A DNA stretch of 26,192 nucleotides from the NCBI GenBank assembly GCA_019119285.1, contig DWXJ01000007.1, positions 1 through 26,192 of the forward strand, in the 5' to 3' direction. A program made the translations under genes and the position numbers. This document shows, in pieces, positions 1-7,149 of the stretch. Source of the stretch: Merdimonas faecigallinarum (GTDB lineage Bacteria > Bacillota > Clostridia > Lachnospirales > Lachnospiraceae). A model generated the notes under the pieces. That model worked only from the letters and a program-made list of their open reading frames with translations. It searched no databases and was not told the DNA's origin. How positions within the stretch are numbered: the stretch's first letter is position 1; every line of letters starts with the position of its first letter.

Positions 1-1
1 C

Positions 2-2776
2 CAGGCGGGCGACGGTTATACCTACGATACGGCTCAGTGGACCCTGACGGTTGAAGTTGAAGATAAAGGCGGTAAGCTGGAGGTTGTAAGTTCTTCCTAC
101 GAAAAAGATGGGAAACCGGTACAAGGAGCGACTGCAGCGGCATTTGAAAACAGCTACGAAGTGAAGCCTACAGAGTACACGCCGGGCGTGACTAAGGCTA
201 TGAATGGAGCAGACCGGCAGGAGGCTCAGAAATATGAGTTCACCCTGACGCCGGGAGAAAATAATCCGGAAGGCGGAGCGACCAGTACAGATGCAGAAGC
301 AAGTATCACTGTACCGAAAGATACGCCAGTTAATACTGAAGTAAGCCCGGCAACGGATAATTGCTTTGGCAAGATCACCTTTGAAAAGGCCGGAACCTAC
401 ACCTTCACGATCCAGGAGAAGATCCCGGAGAAGGCAGCGGAGAATGACAACAAGCTGAACGGTGTGACCTATGACGACAGCGAATGGACACTGACCGTAG
501 TAGTTGAGGACGAGGGCAGTCAGCTGAAAGTGACAAGCCATACCTATGCGAAAACAGGTGGAAGTTCTAATAACGACGCGGCGAAGTTTGTCAACGACTA
601 TGAAGTGAAGCCGACCGACTTTACGCCGGATGTCCGCAAGACCGTGACCGGAGAGATCCGGCCGGCAGACGAGACCTTTATCTTTACCCTTACGGCAGAT
701 AAAGACAATCCGGAAGGTGGAGCGACGTTTACAGACGGACAGGCGACGGTGACCGTGCCGCAAGGCGGTGCTGCTGCGGGAGGTCTGGTAGCGCCGGCAA
801 CGGACAAATTTGGAGCGATCACCTTTGAGAAGGCCGGAACTTATAAGTTCCAGATCGCCGAGGAAAGGGGAAGCGCGAACGGCTACACCTATGATACGAA
901 GCCGTGGACATTGGTCGTAGTGGTCAAAGACGAAGATGGACAGCTGGTGGTAGATAAGGCTCAGACGAAGTATGAGCGGACCGGCGAGACAGACCTGACG
1001 GACTATGCACTGTTCACCAACCATTATGAGGTGGATTCCATTGGATATGCACCGCAGGTGAAGAAGACGGTGGACGGCAATGTACCGGCCGGCAGAGATG
1101 CCAAGTTTCAGTTTGAGTTGAAGCTTACGAAAGCAGATCCGACAGACGGCCTGAAGTTAAATGGCGAGAACGGCGCGGTTATGACGGACCAGGATGTGCT
1201 GGAGACCGAGGTGACAGGAGAAGCTACCGGAATCTTTGATGAGATCACCTTCACCAGAGCCGGAACGTATACCTTCCAGATCACCGAGGTGAAAGGAGAC
1301 ACGGCATGCTACAGCTACGACGGCCATATCTGGACCCTGGAAGTGAAGGTGAAAGATGAGGGCGGTAAGCTGACCATCGAAAGCAAGACTTACACGCAGA
1401 CCGAGAAAGGGAAACCTACCGGAGTTACCAGTGAGGATCAGGCGGAATTTACCAACACCTACGATCCGGAGGAGACCAGTTATACCCCGCAGATCCGCAA
1501 GGAGATCACGGGCGACCAAAGATCAGAGGATCAGGTCTTTGACTTTATGCTGACGCCGGATGATCAGAATCCGGCCGGGGCAAGCCTGGCAGCACCTGTT
1601 ACGGATAAGGCCAGCGTAACCGGAGAGGATATTGCAAGATTTAGCACCATTACCTTTACAGAGGCTGGCACATATCGCTTTGACCTCAGTGAAGAGAAGG
1701 GAACAGAAGCAGGATACACCTATGATGAAAGCGAATGGGAGCTGGAGATTGAGGTGAAAGACCAGGGCGGCTTCCTGATGGTGACGAAGAATACCTACAC
1801 CAAGACAGACGCTGACGGCCAGGAGGTAACCTCCGACGAGGAAGCGACCTTTACCAATGAGTACGAAGTCGTACCTACCGGCTATACGCCGACGGTGACC
1901 AAGGCTGTGACCGGCGATGTGCCGGAGGGCAGGGATGCCGATTTCCGGTTCGCGCTTACAGCAAGGGAGGACAATCCTGAGGGAGCCGTTCTTCCGGCGG
2001 ACACGGAAGTGACCATAGAGGGAAGCGGCGACGCAGACTTTGACGAGATTGTGTTCGAACAGGCGGGAACCTACCGGTTCGACATTACCGAGATTAACGA
2101 CAAGCTGACCGGCTACCAGTACGATGGAAGCGTCTGGACGCTGACTGTGGTAGTGAAGGATACCGAACATAACTTGGGCGTGGAGAGTGCAACCTACACA
2201 AGGCAGGACGAGGCGACCTCTGACGTGGCGGCCTTTGAGAACCACTACCAGCCGAACGAGGCAGCTTACGCGCCGAGAGTGACGAAGCACTTAAGCGGCG
2301 ACAAGACACCGTCCAATGCGACATTTACCTTTACCATGCAGGCCCTTGCAGACAATCCGGAGGGCGCGGCAGTGGAAGGAACCTCCGCAAGCGTAGCGGG
2401 GGCAGGACAGACCGCATTTGCACCGATCACATTTACCAAAGCGGGAACCTACCGGTTTGACATCCGTGAGGCGGACGGCCATGAAGCCGGATACACCTAC
2501 GATGAACACATCTGGAGGATGACCGTGGAAGTGGCGGACGAAGACGGAGTCCTGACTATCGCAGACGTAACTTACGAGAAGCTGGGAACCTTCATGAGCA
2601 ACGGCGAAGCTGCAGAGTTTACCAATGAGTATGACGAGGCAGTTAGTACCGGAGGCAGAGTGAAGACCGGCGATCCGGCGGACTTTAGCTGGCCGCTGGC
2701 AGGCGCCAGCATATCGGCGCTGTTTATCCTGATCCTGCTTAGCTGGAGAAGGAAAGAAAAAGCTTCGACAAAATAA
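2..2776 (+). CDS. Cell-wall surface protein with tandem FctA/Spy0128-type isopeptide domains (5' end outside window)
   Basis: The frame is open from the left edge at base 2, giving 924 visible codons; the GTG at 161 lies inside a repeat and is not the start. The visible part holds the end of one domain, six full domains and a tail. Each domain runs from Y-(T/A)-P-x-(V/I)-x-K-x-(V/I/L/M)-x-G, through AGTYxFxIxE and W-x-(L/M), to F-x-N-x-Y. This matches the pilin isopeptide-linkage (FctA, Spy0128) fold, where a Lys and an Asn are cross-linked with help from a Glu; all three residues are present in every full domain. The tail has VKTGD, a hydrophobic stretch (WPLAGASISALFILILLSW) and RRKEK, a sorting-signal layout without a textbook LPXTG. 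Likely a sortase-anchored stalk or adhesin that resists force and proteases. Ligand and N-terminal head are unknown. Family is confident; anchoring by a class B-like sortase is inference. Confidence 0.88.
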   Translation, partial: QAGDGYTYDTAQWTLTVEVEDKGGKLEVVSSSYEKDGKPVQGATAAAFENSYEVKPTEYTPGVTKAMNGADRQEAQKYEFTLTPGENNPEGGATSTDAEASITVPKDTPVNTEVSPATDNCFGKITFEKAGTYTFTIQEKIPEKAAENDNKLNGVTYDDSEWTLTVVVEDEGSQLKVTSHTYAKTGGSSNNDAAKFVNDYEVKPTDFTPDVRKTVTGEIRPADETFIFTLTADKDNPEGGATFTDGQATVTVPQGGAAAGGLVAPATDKFGAITFEKAGTYKFQIAEERGSANGYTYDTKPWTLVVVVKDEDGQLVVDKAQTKYERTGETDLTDYALFTNHYEVDSIGYAPQVKKTVDGNVPAGRDAKFQFELKLTKADPTDGLKLNGENGAVMTDQDVLETEVTGEATGIFDEITFTRAGTYTFQITEVKGDTACYSYDGHIWTLEVKVKDEGGKLTIESKTYTQTEKGKPTGVTSEDQAEFTNTYDPEETSYTPQIRKEITGDQRSEDQVFDFMLTPDDQNPAGASLAAPVTDKASVTGEDIARFSTITFTEAGTYRFDLSEEKGTEAGYTYDESEWELEIEVKDQGGFLMVTKNTYTKTDADGQEVTSDEEATFTNEYEVVPTGYTPTVTKAVTGDVPEGRDADFRFALTAREDNPEGAVLPADTEVTIEGSGDADFDEIVFEQAGTYRFDITEINDKLTGYQYDGSVWTLTVVVKDTEHNLGVESATYTRQDEATSDVAAFENHYQPNEAAYAPRVTKHLSGDKTPSNATFTFTMQALADNPEGAAVEGTSASVAGAGQTAFAPITFTKAGTYRFDIREADGHEAGYTYDEHIWRMTVEVADEDGVLTIADVTYEKLGTFMSNGEAAEFTNEYDEAVSTGGRVKTGDPADFSWPLAGASISALFILILLSWRRKEKASTK
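161..2635 (+). repeat. Six tandem isopeptide-domain repeats within the surface protein
   Basis: Repeat starts, judged from the recurring F-x-N-x-Y junction, fall near bases 161, 605, 1031, 1466, 1868 and 2252. Unit lengths are about 148, 142, 145, 134, 128 and 128 residues, so units shorten toward the wall anchor. Junction phrases (NDYEVKPT, NHYEVDSI, NTYDPEET, NEYEVVPT, NHYQPNEA) and interiors have diverged, so this is an old protein-level repeat rather than a recent DNA duplication. Confidence 0.85.
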
Positions 2777-2844
2777 AATCGTAAAATAACTAATTGCGGG
2801 GGCGCAGCTCATAAAAGGGTCTGTGCCCTTTGCATTGGAGTAGC

Positions 2845-2892
2845 ATCCATTGGGGACGGGGGATTTCTGGAAATCCCCCGTCCCCAATGGAT
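2845..2892. repeat. REP-like perfect palindrome upstream of thiC
   Basis: A perfect 22-bp inverted repeat with a 4-base loop (CTGG). The left arm, 2845-2866, begins ATCCATTGGGGACGGGGG; the right arm is 2871-2892. No T-tract follows on either strand, so it does not look like a standard terminator. It lies between the surface-protein gene and the thiC promoter. It shares the GGGACG core with the palindrome at 4468-4506. Confidence 0.85.
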
Positions 2893-2898
2893 TATGGC

Positions 2899-2927
2899 TT
2901 GCAAAATCGTAAAGACAAGATTATAAT
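2899..2927 (+). promoter_or_regulatory. Sigma-A-type promoter of thiC
   Basis: TTGCAA at 2899-2904 and a perfect TATAAT at 2922-2927, with a 17-base spacer. Transcription should start near 2934, just ahead of the TPP riboswitch. The -35 box sits seven bases after the upstream palindrome. Confidence 0.8.
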
Positions 2928-2938
2928 AAACGTGAGAA

Positions 2939-3030
2939 AAAACGGGGAGCTGGCAGGAGAGCCGGCTGAGAGGAAGCGTTTCCTTCGCTTCGACCCGCAA
3001 CCTGATTTGGATAATGCCAACGTAGGGATC
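2939..3030 (+). promoter_or_regulatory. TPP riboswitch (THI box) controlling thiC
   Basis: The conserved THI-box blocks occur in order: GGGGAGC at 2944-2950, GGCTGAGAGG ending at 2973, a variable hairpin GAAGCG...CGCTTC, GACCCGCAACCTGAT from 2992, GGATAATGCCAACG, and GTAGGGA near 3022-3028. Thiamine pyrophosphate binding would favour the terminator at 3051-3080 and shut off thiC. An open frame runs through this RNA by chance, which explains why a naive gene call would start about 280 bases too early. Confidence 0.93.
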
Positions 3031-3050
3031 AATACCAAGGAGAGATATGA

Positions 3051-3080
3051 CAGAGGTTCCCTTACGGACCTCTGTTTTTT
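3051..3080 (+). terminator. Riboswitch-controlled intrinsic terminator (attenuator)
   Basis: CAGAGGTTC at 3051-3059 pairs with GGACCTCTG at 3066-3074 (one G-T pair), followed by six Ts at 3075-3080. It lies between the TPP aptamer and the thiC ribosome binding site, the usual place for a transcription-terminating expression platform. Confidence 0.85.
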
Positions 3081-3111
3081 GGTTCCTGCATATGAGATGG
3101 AGGTAAGAGTG

Positions 3112-4422
3112 ATGAGCAGTTACACAACACAGATGGATGCAGCGAGAAAAGGGATCCTGACGCCCCAGATGAAACGGGTGGCGCAAAAGGAGCATATGCC
3201 GGAGGAAACTCTGATGAAGCTGGTGGCGGAAGGAAAAGTGGCGATCTGCGCCAACAAGCGGCATGAGTGCCTGGATCCGGAGGGCATCGGCAGTATGCTT
3301 CGCACCAAGGTCAATGTCAATCTGGGAGTCTCCAGGGACTGCAAAGATTATGATATCGAGATGAAGAAAGTGATGAGCGCGGTAGAACTGGGCGCGGAGG
3401 CCATTATGGACCTTTCCAGCCACGGCAATACCCAGCCGTTCCGGCAGAAACTGACAAAGGAATGCCCGGTGATGATCGGCACCGTTCCAGTTTACGACAG
3501 TGTGATCCACTATCAGAGAGACCTGGCAACTTTGACCGCCCAGGATTTTATCGACGTGATCCGACTTCACGCAGAAGACGGGGTGGATTTTGTGACCCTG
3601 CACTGCGGCATCACCCGCAAGACCATTGAGCAGATCAAGAAGCACAAGAGAAAAATGAATATCGTAAGCCGGGGCGGAAGTCTGGTATTTGCCTGGATGA
3701 GCATGACCGGAGAAGAGAATCCGTTTTACGAATATTATGATCAGATCCTGGATATCTGTGAAGAATATGACGTGACCATTTCCCTGGGCGACGCCTGCCG
3801 GCCGGGCTGCCTTGCAGACGCCACAGACGTGTGCCAGATCGAGGAACTGGTGCGGCTGGGCGAACTGACCAAACGGGCCTGGGACCACAACGTGCAGGTG
3901 ATGGTCGAGGGGCCGGGGCACGTGCCGCTCAATCAGGTGGCTGCCAATATGGAAGTGCAAAAGAGCATCTGCATGGGCGCGCCCTTCTACGTACTGGGAC
4001 CTCTGGTCACCGACATCGCGCCCGGCTATGACCATATCACCGGCGCCATCGGCGGGGCGGTAGCAGCCATGAGCGGAGCCGCCTTCCTGTGCTATGTAAC
4101 ACCGGCCGAGCATCTGGCCCTTCCCAACGTAGACGACGTAAAACAGGGCATCATCGCCTCCAAGATCGCGGCCCATGCGGCAGACATCGCCAAAGGCATC
4201 CCCGGCGCCCGGGAGATCGACGACCGGATGGCTGACGCAAGAAGAAAACTGGACTGGGAAGAACAGTTCGCCTGCGCCCTCGACCCGGAGACCGCACGCG
4301 CGATCCGCGACAGCAGAAGTCCGGAAGACGATCACAGCGACACCTGCAGCATGTGCGGAAAATTTTGTGCAGTTCGCAGTATGAATAAGGCTCTGGCAGG
4401 AGAATATATAGACATATTGTAG
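3112..4422 (+). CDS. thiC: Phosphomethylpyrimidine synthase ThiC (short form)
   Basis: ThiC is a radical-SAM enzyme that rearranges aminoimidazole ribotide to hydroxymethylpyrimidine phosphate, the pyrimidine half of thiamine. The start is ATG 3112 (MSSYTTQMDAARKG), with GGAGG at 3099-3103. The longer frame from 2830 is rejected because it would translate the riboswitch and its terminator. At 436 residues this is the short form without the N-terminal extension of the E. coli type. Visible family stretches are NVNLGVSRDC, MDLSSHGN, VHYQ-like SVIHYQRDL, DFVTLHCGI, SRGGS, SLGDACRPGC, EGPGHVPLNQ and YVLGPLVTDIAPGYDHI. The C-terminal iron-sulfur motif reads CSMCGKFC, spaced C-x2-C-x3-C. Expression should be repressed by thiamine pyrophosphate. 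No other thiamine gene is adjacent. Confidence 0.96.
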   Translation: MSSYTTQMDAARKGILTPQMKRVAQKEHMPEETLMKLVAEGKVAICANKRHECLDPEGIGSMLRTKVNVNLGVSRDCKDYDIEMKKVMSAVELGAEAIMDLSSHGNTQPFRQKLTKECPVMIGTVPVYDSVIHYQRDLATLTAQDFIDVIRLHAEDGVDFVTLHCGITRKTIEQIKKHKRKMNIVSRGGSLVFAWMSMTGEENPFYEYYDQILDICEEYDVTISLGDACRPGCLADATDVCQIEELVRLGELTKRAWDHNVQVMVEGPGHVPLNQVAANMEVQKSICMGAPFYVLGPLVTDIAPGYDHITGAIGGAVAAMSGAAFLCYVTPAEHLALPNVDDVKQGIIASKIAAHAADIAKGIPGAREIDDRMADARRKLDWEEQFACALDPETARAIRDSRSPEDDHSDTCSMCGKFCAVRSMNKALAGEYIDIL

Positions 4423-4467
4423 TAAGGGTACACCCTTAATTACAAAAAGGTACAGGGCAAATTGCCA

Positions 4468-4506
4468 TTTGGGACGTAGACCTTTTGCAAAGGTCTACGT
4501 CCCAAA
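4468..4506. repeat. REP-like perfect palindrome downstream of thiC
   Basis: A perfect 18-bp inverted repeat with loop TGC: the left arm, 4468-4485, begins TTTGGGACGTAGACC and the right arm is 4489-4506. The next bases are CAGTCCCC, with no T-tract on the plus strand, so terminator function for thiC is not obvious. A weaker 6-bp hairpin (TAAGGG...CCCTTA, 4423-4438) sits between it and the thiC stop. Confidence 0.85.
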
Positions 4507-4526
4507 CAGTCCCCGGAAAAAACCAC

Positions 4527-4555
4527 TTGCATTCTTTTCTTACATATGGTAAACT
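4527..4555 (+). promoter_or_regulatory. Probable promoter of rplS
   Basis: TTGCAT at 4527-4532 and TAAACT at 4550-4555 with a 17-base spacer. Both boxes are imperfect, but the spacing and position before rplS fit. The transcript would carry a leader of roughly 78 bases. Confidence 0.55.
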
Positions 4556-4560
4556 AATAT

Positions 4561-4639
4561 ACGCTGTGAAGAAAAGGGAGATGGTCCTCTGGTACGTATG
4601 TATTTATGAACATCCGATGAATGAAGGAGGTCACGCAGT
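4561..4639 (+). promoter_or_regulatory. Candidate structured rplS leader
   Basis: The leader between the putative promoter and rplS can fold end to end: CTGTGA at 4564-4569 pairs with TCA and CAG of TCACGCAG at 4631-4638, with a two-base bulge. This puts the AAGGAGG at 4624-4630 next to the closing stem. Ribosomal-protein leaders bound by L19 are known in Firmicutes, but I cannot match this one to a covariance model by eye, so the assignment is tentative. Confidence 0.35.
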
Positions 4640-4987
4640 ATGAACGAGATTATCAAGAATATTGAAGCAGCTCAGCTGAAGGAAGCTGCTCCGGAATTCC
4701 ATGTTGGAGACACTGTAAAGGTATATGGAAAGATCAAGGAAGGCAACCGTGAGAGAATCCAGGTTTTCGAAGGTACTGTTCTGAAGAGACAGGGCGGCGG
4801 TTCCAGAGAGACTTTCACTGTTAGAAAGAATTCTAACGGAATCGGTGTTGAGAAGACATGGCCGCTGCATTCCCCGAACGTGGAGAGAGTAGAGGTTGTC
4901 AGAAGAGGTAAAGTCAGAAGAGCAAAACTGAACTACTTAAGAAACCGTGTCGGCAAGAAGGCAAAGGTAAAAGAATTAGTAAAATAG
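4640..4987 (+). CDS. rplS: 50S ribosomal protein L19
   Basis: L19 sits at the interface of the 50S and 30S subunits. The 115-residue product has normal length and typical stretches: FHVGDTVKV near the N terminus, then RIQVFEGTVLKRQGGG, TFTVRK, GVEKTWPLHSPNVE and the basic C terminus RRGKVRRAKLNYLR. AAGGAGG at 4624-4630 supports the ATG at 4640. A terminator follows at once, so rplS may be mainly monocistronic with read-through into lepB and rbgA. Confidence 0.98.
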   Translation: MNEIIKNIEAAQLKEAAPEFHVGDTVKVYGKIKEGNRERIQVFEGTVLKRQGGGSRETFTVRKNSNGIGVEKTWPLHSPNVERVEVVRRGKVRRAKLNYLRNRVGKKAKVKELVK

Positions 4988-4996
4988 TTGAGAACG

Positions 4997-5036
4997 GAAA
5001 AAAGGACAAATACAGCTTGTATCTTGTCCTTTTTCT
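4997..5036 (+). terminator. Intrinsic terminator after rplS
   Basis: GGACAA at 5004-5009 pairs with TTGTCC, and ATAC pairs with GTAT across a one-base bulge, around the loop AGCTT. The flanking A-run and T-run extend the stem, and TTTTTC follows the right arm. Confidence 0.8.
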
Positions 5037-5054
5037 GATATTCAGGGTGATAGG

Positions 5055-5684
5055 ATGAAACGTACAGATAGACGAAGGTATCAGCCGAAGCGCAGGAAAG
5101 TCAAGAGGAGAAAAGCCGGACTGATCAAACCGAAGTGGAGACTGCGGTTAAACTGGGAGTATCTTCCGGTTGTCGCAAAGTGGGTGTTTGAGATCGCCGT
5201 GGTCTGCCTGTTTGCTTTTGTGGCCGTCTGGTATTTTGGCCAGCGGGTCAGCACGGTAGGCGATTCGATGAGCCCGGTCTTAAGGAACGGGGATGTGGTG
5301 CTGGTGAACCGTATTGTATATAATGCAACTACGCCCAAGCGGGGGGATGTGATCGTTTTTAAGCCGAAGGGAAATGAAAATGATCATTATTATATCAAGC
5401 GGATCGTGGGACTCCCGGGAGAGACCATTGAGATCATCGAGAACCGTGTGTATATCGATGGTGAGCGCCTGGAGGAAGACTATGAGACCACCAATATTGA
5501 TGATGTGGGAGTGGTAGACGAGAAGCTGAAGCTGGCCGGCGACGAGTATTTTGTGCTTGGCGACAACCGGGAGCAGAGCGAGGACAGCCGGGATGCTGAT
5601 GTGGGAAATGTCAAGCGGGAGTATATCTATGGAAAAGCCTGGTTTGTCATTACCCCGGGCGACGAGTTTGGGTTTGTAAATTAA
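5055..5684 (+). CDS. lepB: Signal peptidase I (copy 1)
   Basis: Membrane-bound serine protease that removes signal peptides from exported proteins. Of 209 residues, the first 30 or so are very basic (RRRYQPKRRKVKRRK). One membrane anchor follows at about 39-60, and then the S26 catalytic core. The nucleophile is Ser71 in GDSMSPVL and the general base is Lys115 in YYIKRIVGLPGE. The conserved GDNREQSEDSRD box lies near the C terminus. The strongly basic N-terminal tail is absent from the second copy at 6592. It sits 18 bases upstream of rbgA and a short way after the rplS terminator, so it probably depends on read-through or a weak promoter I could not see. Confidence 0.95.
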   Translation: MKRTDRRRYQPKRRKVKRRKAGLIKPKWRLRLNWEYLPVVAKWVFEIAVVCLFAFVAVWYFGQRVSTVGDSMSPVLRNGDVVLVNRIVYNATTPKRGDVIVFKPKGNENDHYYIKRIVGLPGETIEIIENRVYIDGERLEEDYETTNIDDVGVVDEKLKLAGDEYFVLGDNREQSEDSRDADVGNVKREYIYGKAWFVITPGDEFGFVN

Positions 5685-5702
5685 CAGAGGAGAGTATGGA
5701 GC

Positions 5703-6551
5703 ATGCAGTTTCAATGGTATCCTGGTCATATGACCAAAGCGAAACGTATGATGCAGGAAAATATTAAGCTGATCGACCTGGTGATCGAGCTGGTGGACGC
5801 CCGGATCCCCCTGGCGAGCAGGAATCCGGATATTGACCAGCTGGCGCAGAATAAGGCCAGGATGATCATTTTAAATAAAGCGGATCTGGCGGAGGAAAAG
5901 TGGAATGCTGCCTGGGAGGCTTACTTCCGGGAGAAGGGCTTTGAAGTGGTCCAGATGAATTCCAGAAATGCAGGGAAAATGAAGAGCGTACACGCTGTGA
6001 TCCAGGAAGCCTGTAAGGAGAAGATTGAAAGGGACCGCAAACGCGGCATCCTGAACCGGCCGGTGCGGGCCATGGTAGTAGGGATCCCCAACGTGGGGAA
6101 ATCGACATTTATCAATTCCCTGGCCGGGAAGGCCTGTGCCAAGACTGGCAATAAGCCGGGCGTTACGAAGGGAAAGCAGTGGATCCGTCTGAATAAGCAG
6201 GTGGAGCTTCTGGATACGCCGGGAATCCTGTGGCCCAAATTTGAAGATCAGAGCGTGGGTCTGCGGCTGGCTTTTATCGGTTCCATCAAGGATGAGATCG
6301 TGAACCGGGAAGAACTGGCAGCGGAACTGATCCGTTTTTTAAATACATCCTATCCGGGGGTGCTGGAGGAGAAATACCAGATCCAGCCGTCCGAGGATGT
6401 GTATCATCTGCTGGAGGAGATCGCACTTAGCAGGAACTGTCTTTTAAAAGGAAGCGAACTGGACACAGGGAAGGCGTCGCTTCTTCTGCTGGATGATTTC
6501 CGGGGAGGCAAACTGGGGAGACTGACGCTGGAATATCCGGCCGAGGTATGA
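5703..6551 (+). CDS. rbgA: Ribosome biogenesis GTPase RbgA (YlqF)
   Basis: RbgA is a circularly permuted GTPase needed for late 50S subunit assembly in Firmicutes. The 282-residue product begins with the typical QWYPGHMTKAKR. It then shows the G motifs in permuted order: G4 NKAD at 58-61, G1 GIPNVGKST at 127-135, the G2 region KPGVTKG near 151-157, and G3 DTPG at 171-174. The C-terminal third is the family's helical RNA-binding region. GAGGAG just upstream supports ATG 5703. Its place beside rplS fits a large-subunit role and is the conserved order in many Firmicutes. Confidence 0.97.
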   Translation: MQFQWYPGHMTKAKRMMQENIKLIDLVIELVDARIPLASRNPDIDQLAQNKARMIILNKADLAEEKWNAAWEAYFREKGFEVVQMNSRNAGKMKSVHAVIQEACKEKIERDRKRGILNRPVRAMVVGIPNVGKSTFINSLAGKACAKTGNKPGVTKGKQWIRLNKQVELLDTPGILWPKFEDQSVGLRLAFIGSIKDEIVNREELAAELIRFLNTSYPGVLEEKYQIQPSEDVYHLLEEIALSRNCLLKGSELDTGKASLLLLDDFRGGKLGRLTLEYPAEV

Positions 6552-6591
6552 TAAAATCTACTGTATAGTCAGAAAGGGGTCTGTAGCATTT

Positions 6592-7149
6592 ATGGCAAGA
6601 CACAGAAGAGAGCGGGGCATTTTCCGGGAACTGCTGGGATGGCTCGTATATATACTGATCATTATAGGACTGACTTATCTGATCATTACTTATGTGGGAC
6701 AAAGGACCCGGGTCAGCGGACAGTCCATGGAGACGACCTTAAGTGACGGCGACAACCTGATCGTGGATAAGCTGACCTATCATTTTAAGGATCCCGAGCG
6801 GTTTGATATCATTGTTTTCCCATACAAATATGAAGAAAACACTTACTATATCAAGCGGATCATCGGGATGCCGGGTGAGACGATCCAGATCATGGGAGGA
6901 TATGTCTATATCAACGGACAGCAGCTTACTTCGGACATATACGGGGCGGAAGTCATGCAGTCGGCAGGGATCGCGGCAGAGCCCATTACACTGGGGCCGG
7001 ATGAGTATTTTGTCCTGGGGGACAACCGGAACCACAGTACGGACAGCAGAGAGCCGAATGTAGGCGTCCTTCACAGAGAAGACCTGCTGGGAAGAGCCTG
7101 GGTGCGCATTTATCCATTCGATAAGATCGGAGTGATCAGACATGAATAA
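6592..7149 (+). CDS. lepB: Signal peptidase I (copy 2)
   Basis: A second S26 signal peptidase, 185 residues. A short basic N terminus (MARHRRERG) precedes one membrane segment at about 15-35. Ser45 in SGQSMETTL is the nucleophile and Lys88 in YYIKRIIGMPGE the general base, and GDNRNHSTDSRE is the conserved C-terminal box. AGGGG lies about 12 bases before ATG 6592. Its last eight bases overlap the start of rnhB, so the two are translationally close. Sequence differences from copy 1 are wide, suggesting an old duplication with separate substrate ranges (inference). Confidence 0.95.
   Translation: MARHRRERGIFRELLGWLVYILIIIGLTYLIITYVGQRTRVSGQSMETTLSDGDNLIVDKLTYHFKDPERFDIIVFPYKYEENTYYIKRIIGMPGETIQIMGGYVYINGQQLTSDIYGAEVMQSAGIAAEPITLGPDEYFVLGDNRNHSTDSREPNVGVLHREDLLGRAWVRIYPFDKIGVIRHE

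Noticed and set aside
1523..2290. A 255-residue minus-strand frame inside the surface-protein repeats
   Set aside because: Produced by the repeat composition; no motif, and the plus-strand reading shows clear repeated domain structure.
2845..2892. Palindrome as terminator of the surface-protein gene
   Set aside because: No T-tract follows on either strand and the second palindrome with the same core also lacks one; a REP-like repeat fits better.
2809..4335. A 508-residue open frame on the minus strand across thiC
   Set aside because: It lies opposite a clear thiC gene, has no recognisable motifs, is rich in His, Leu and Gln as reverse frames of GC-rich genes tend to be, and crosses the riboswitch and palindrome.
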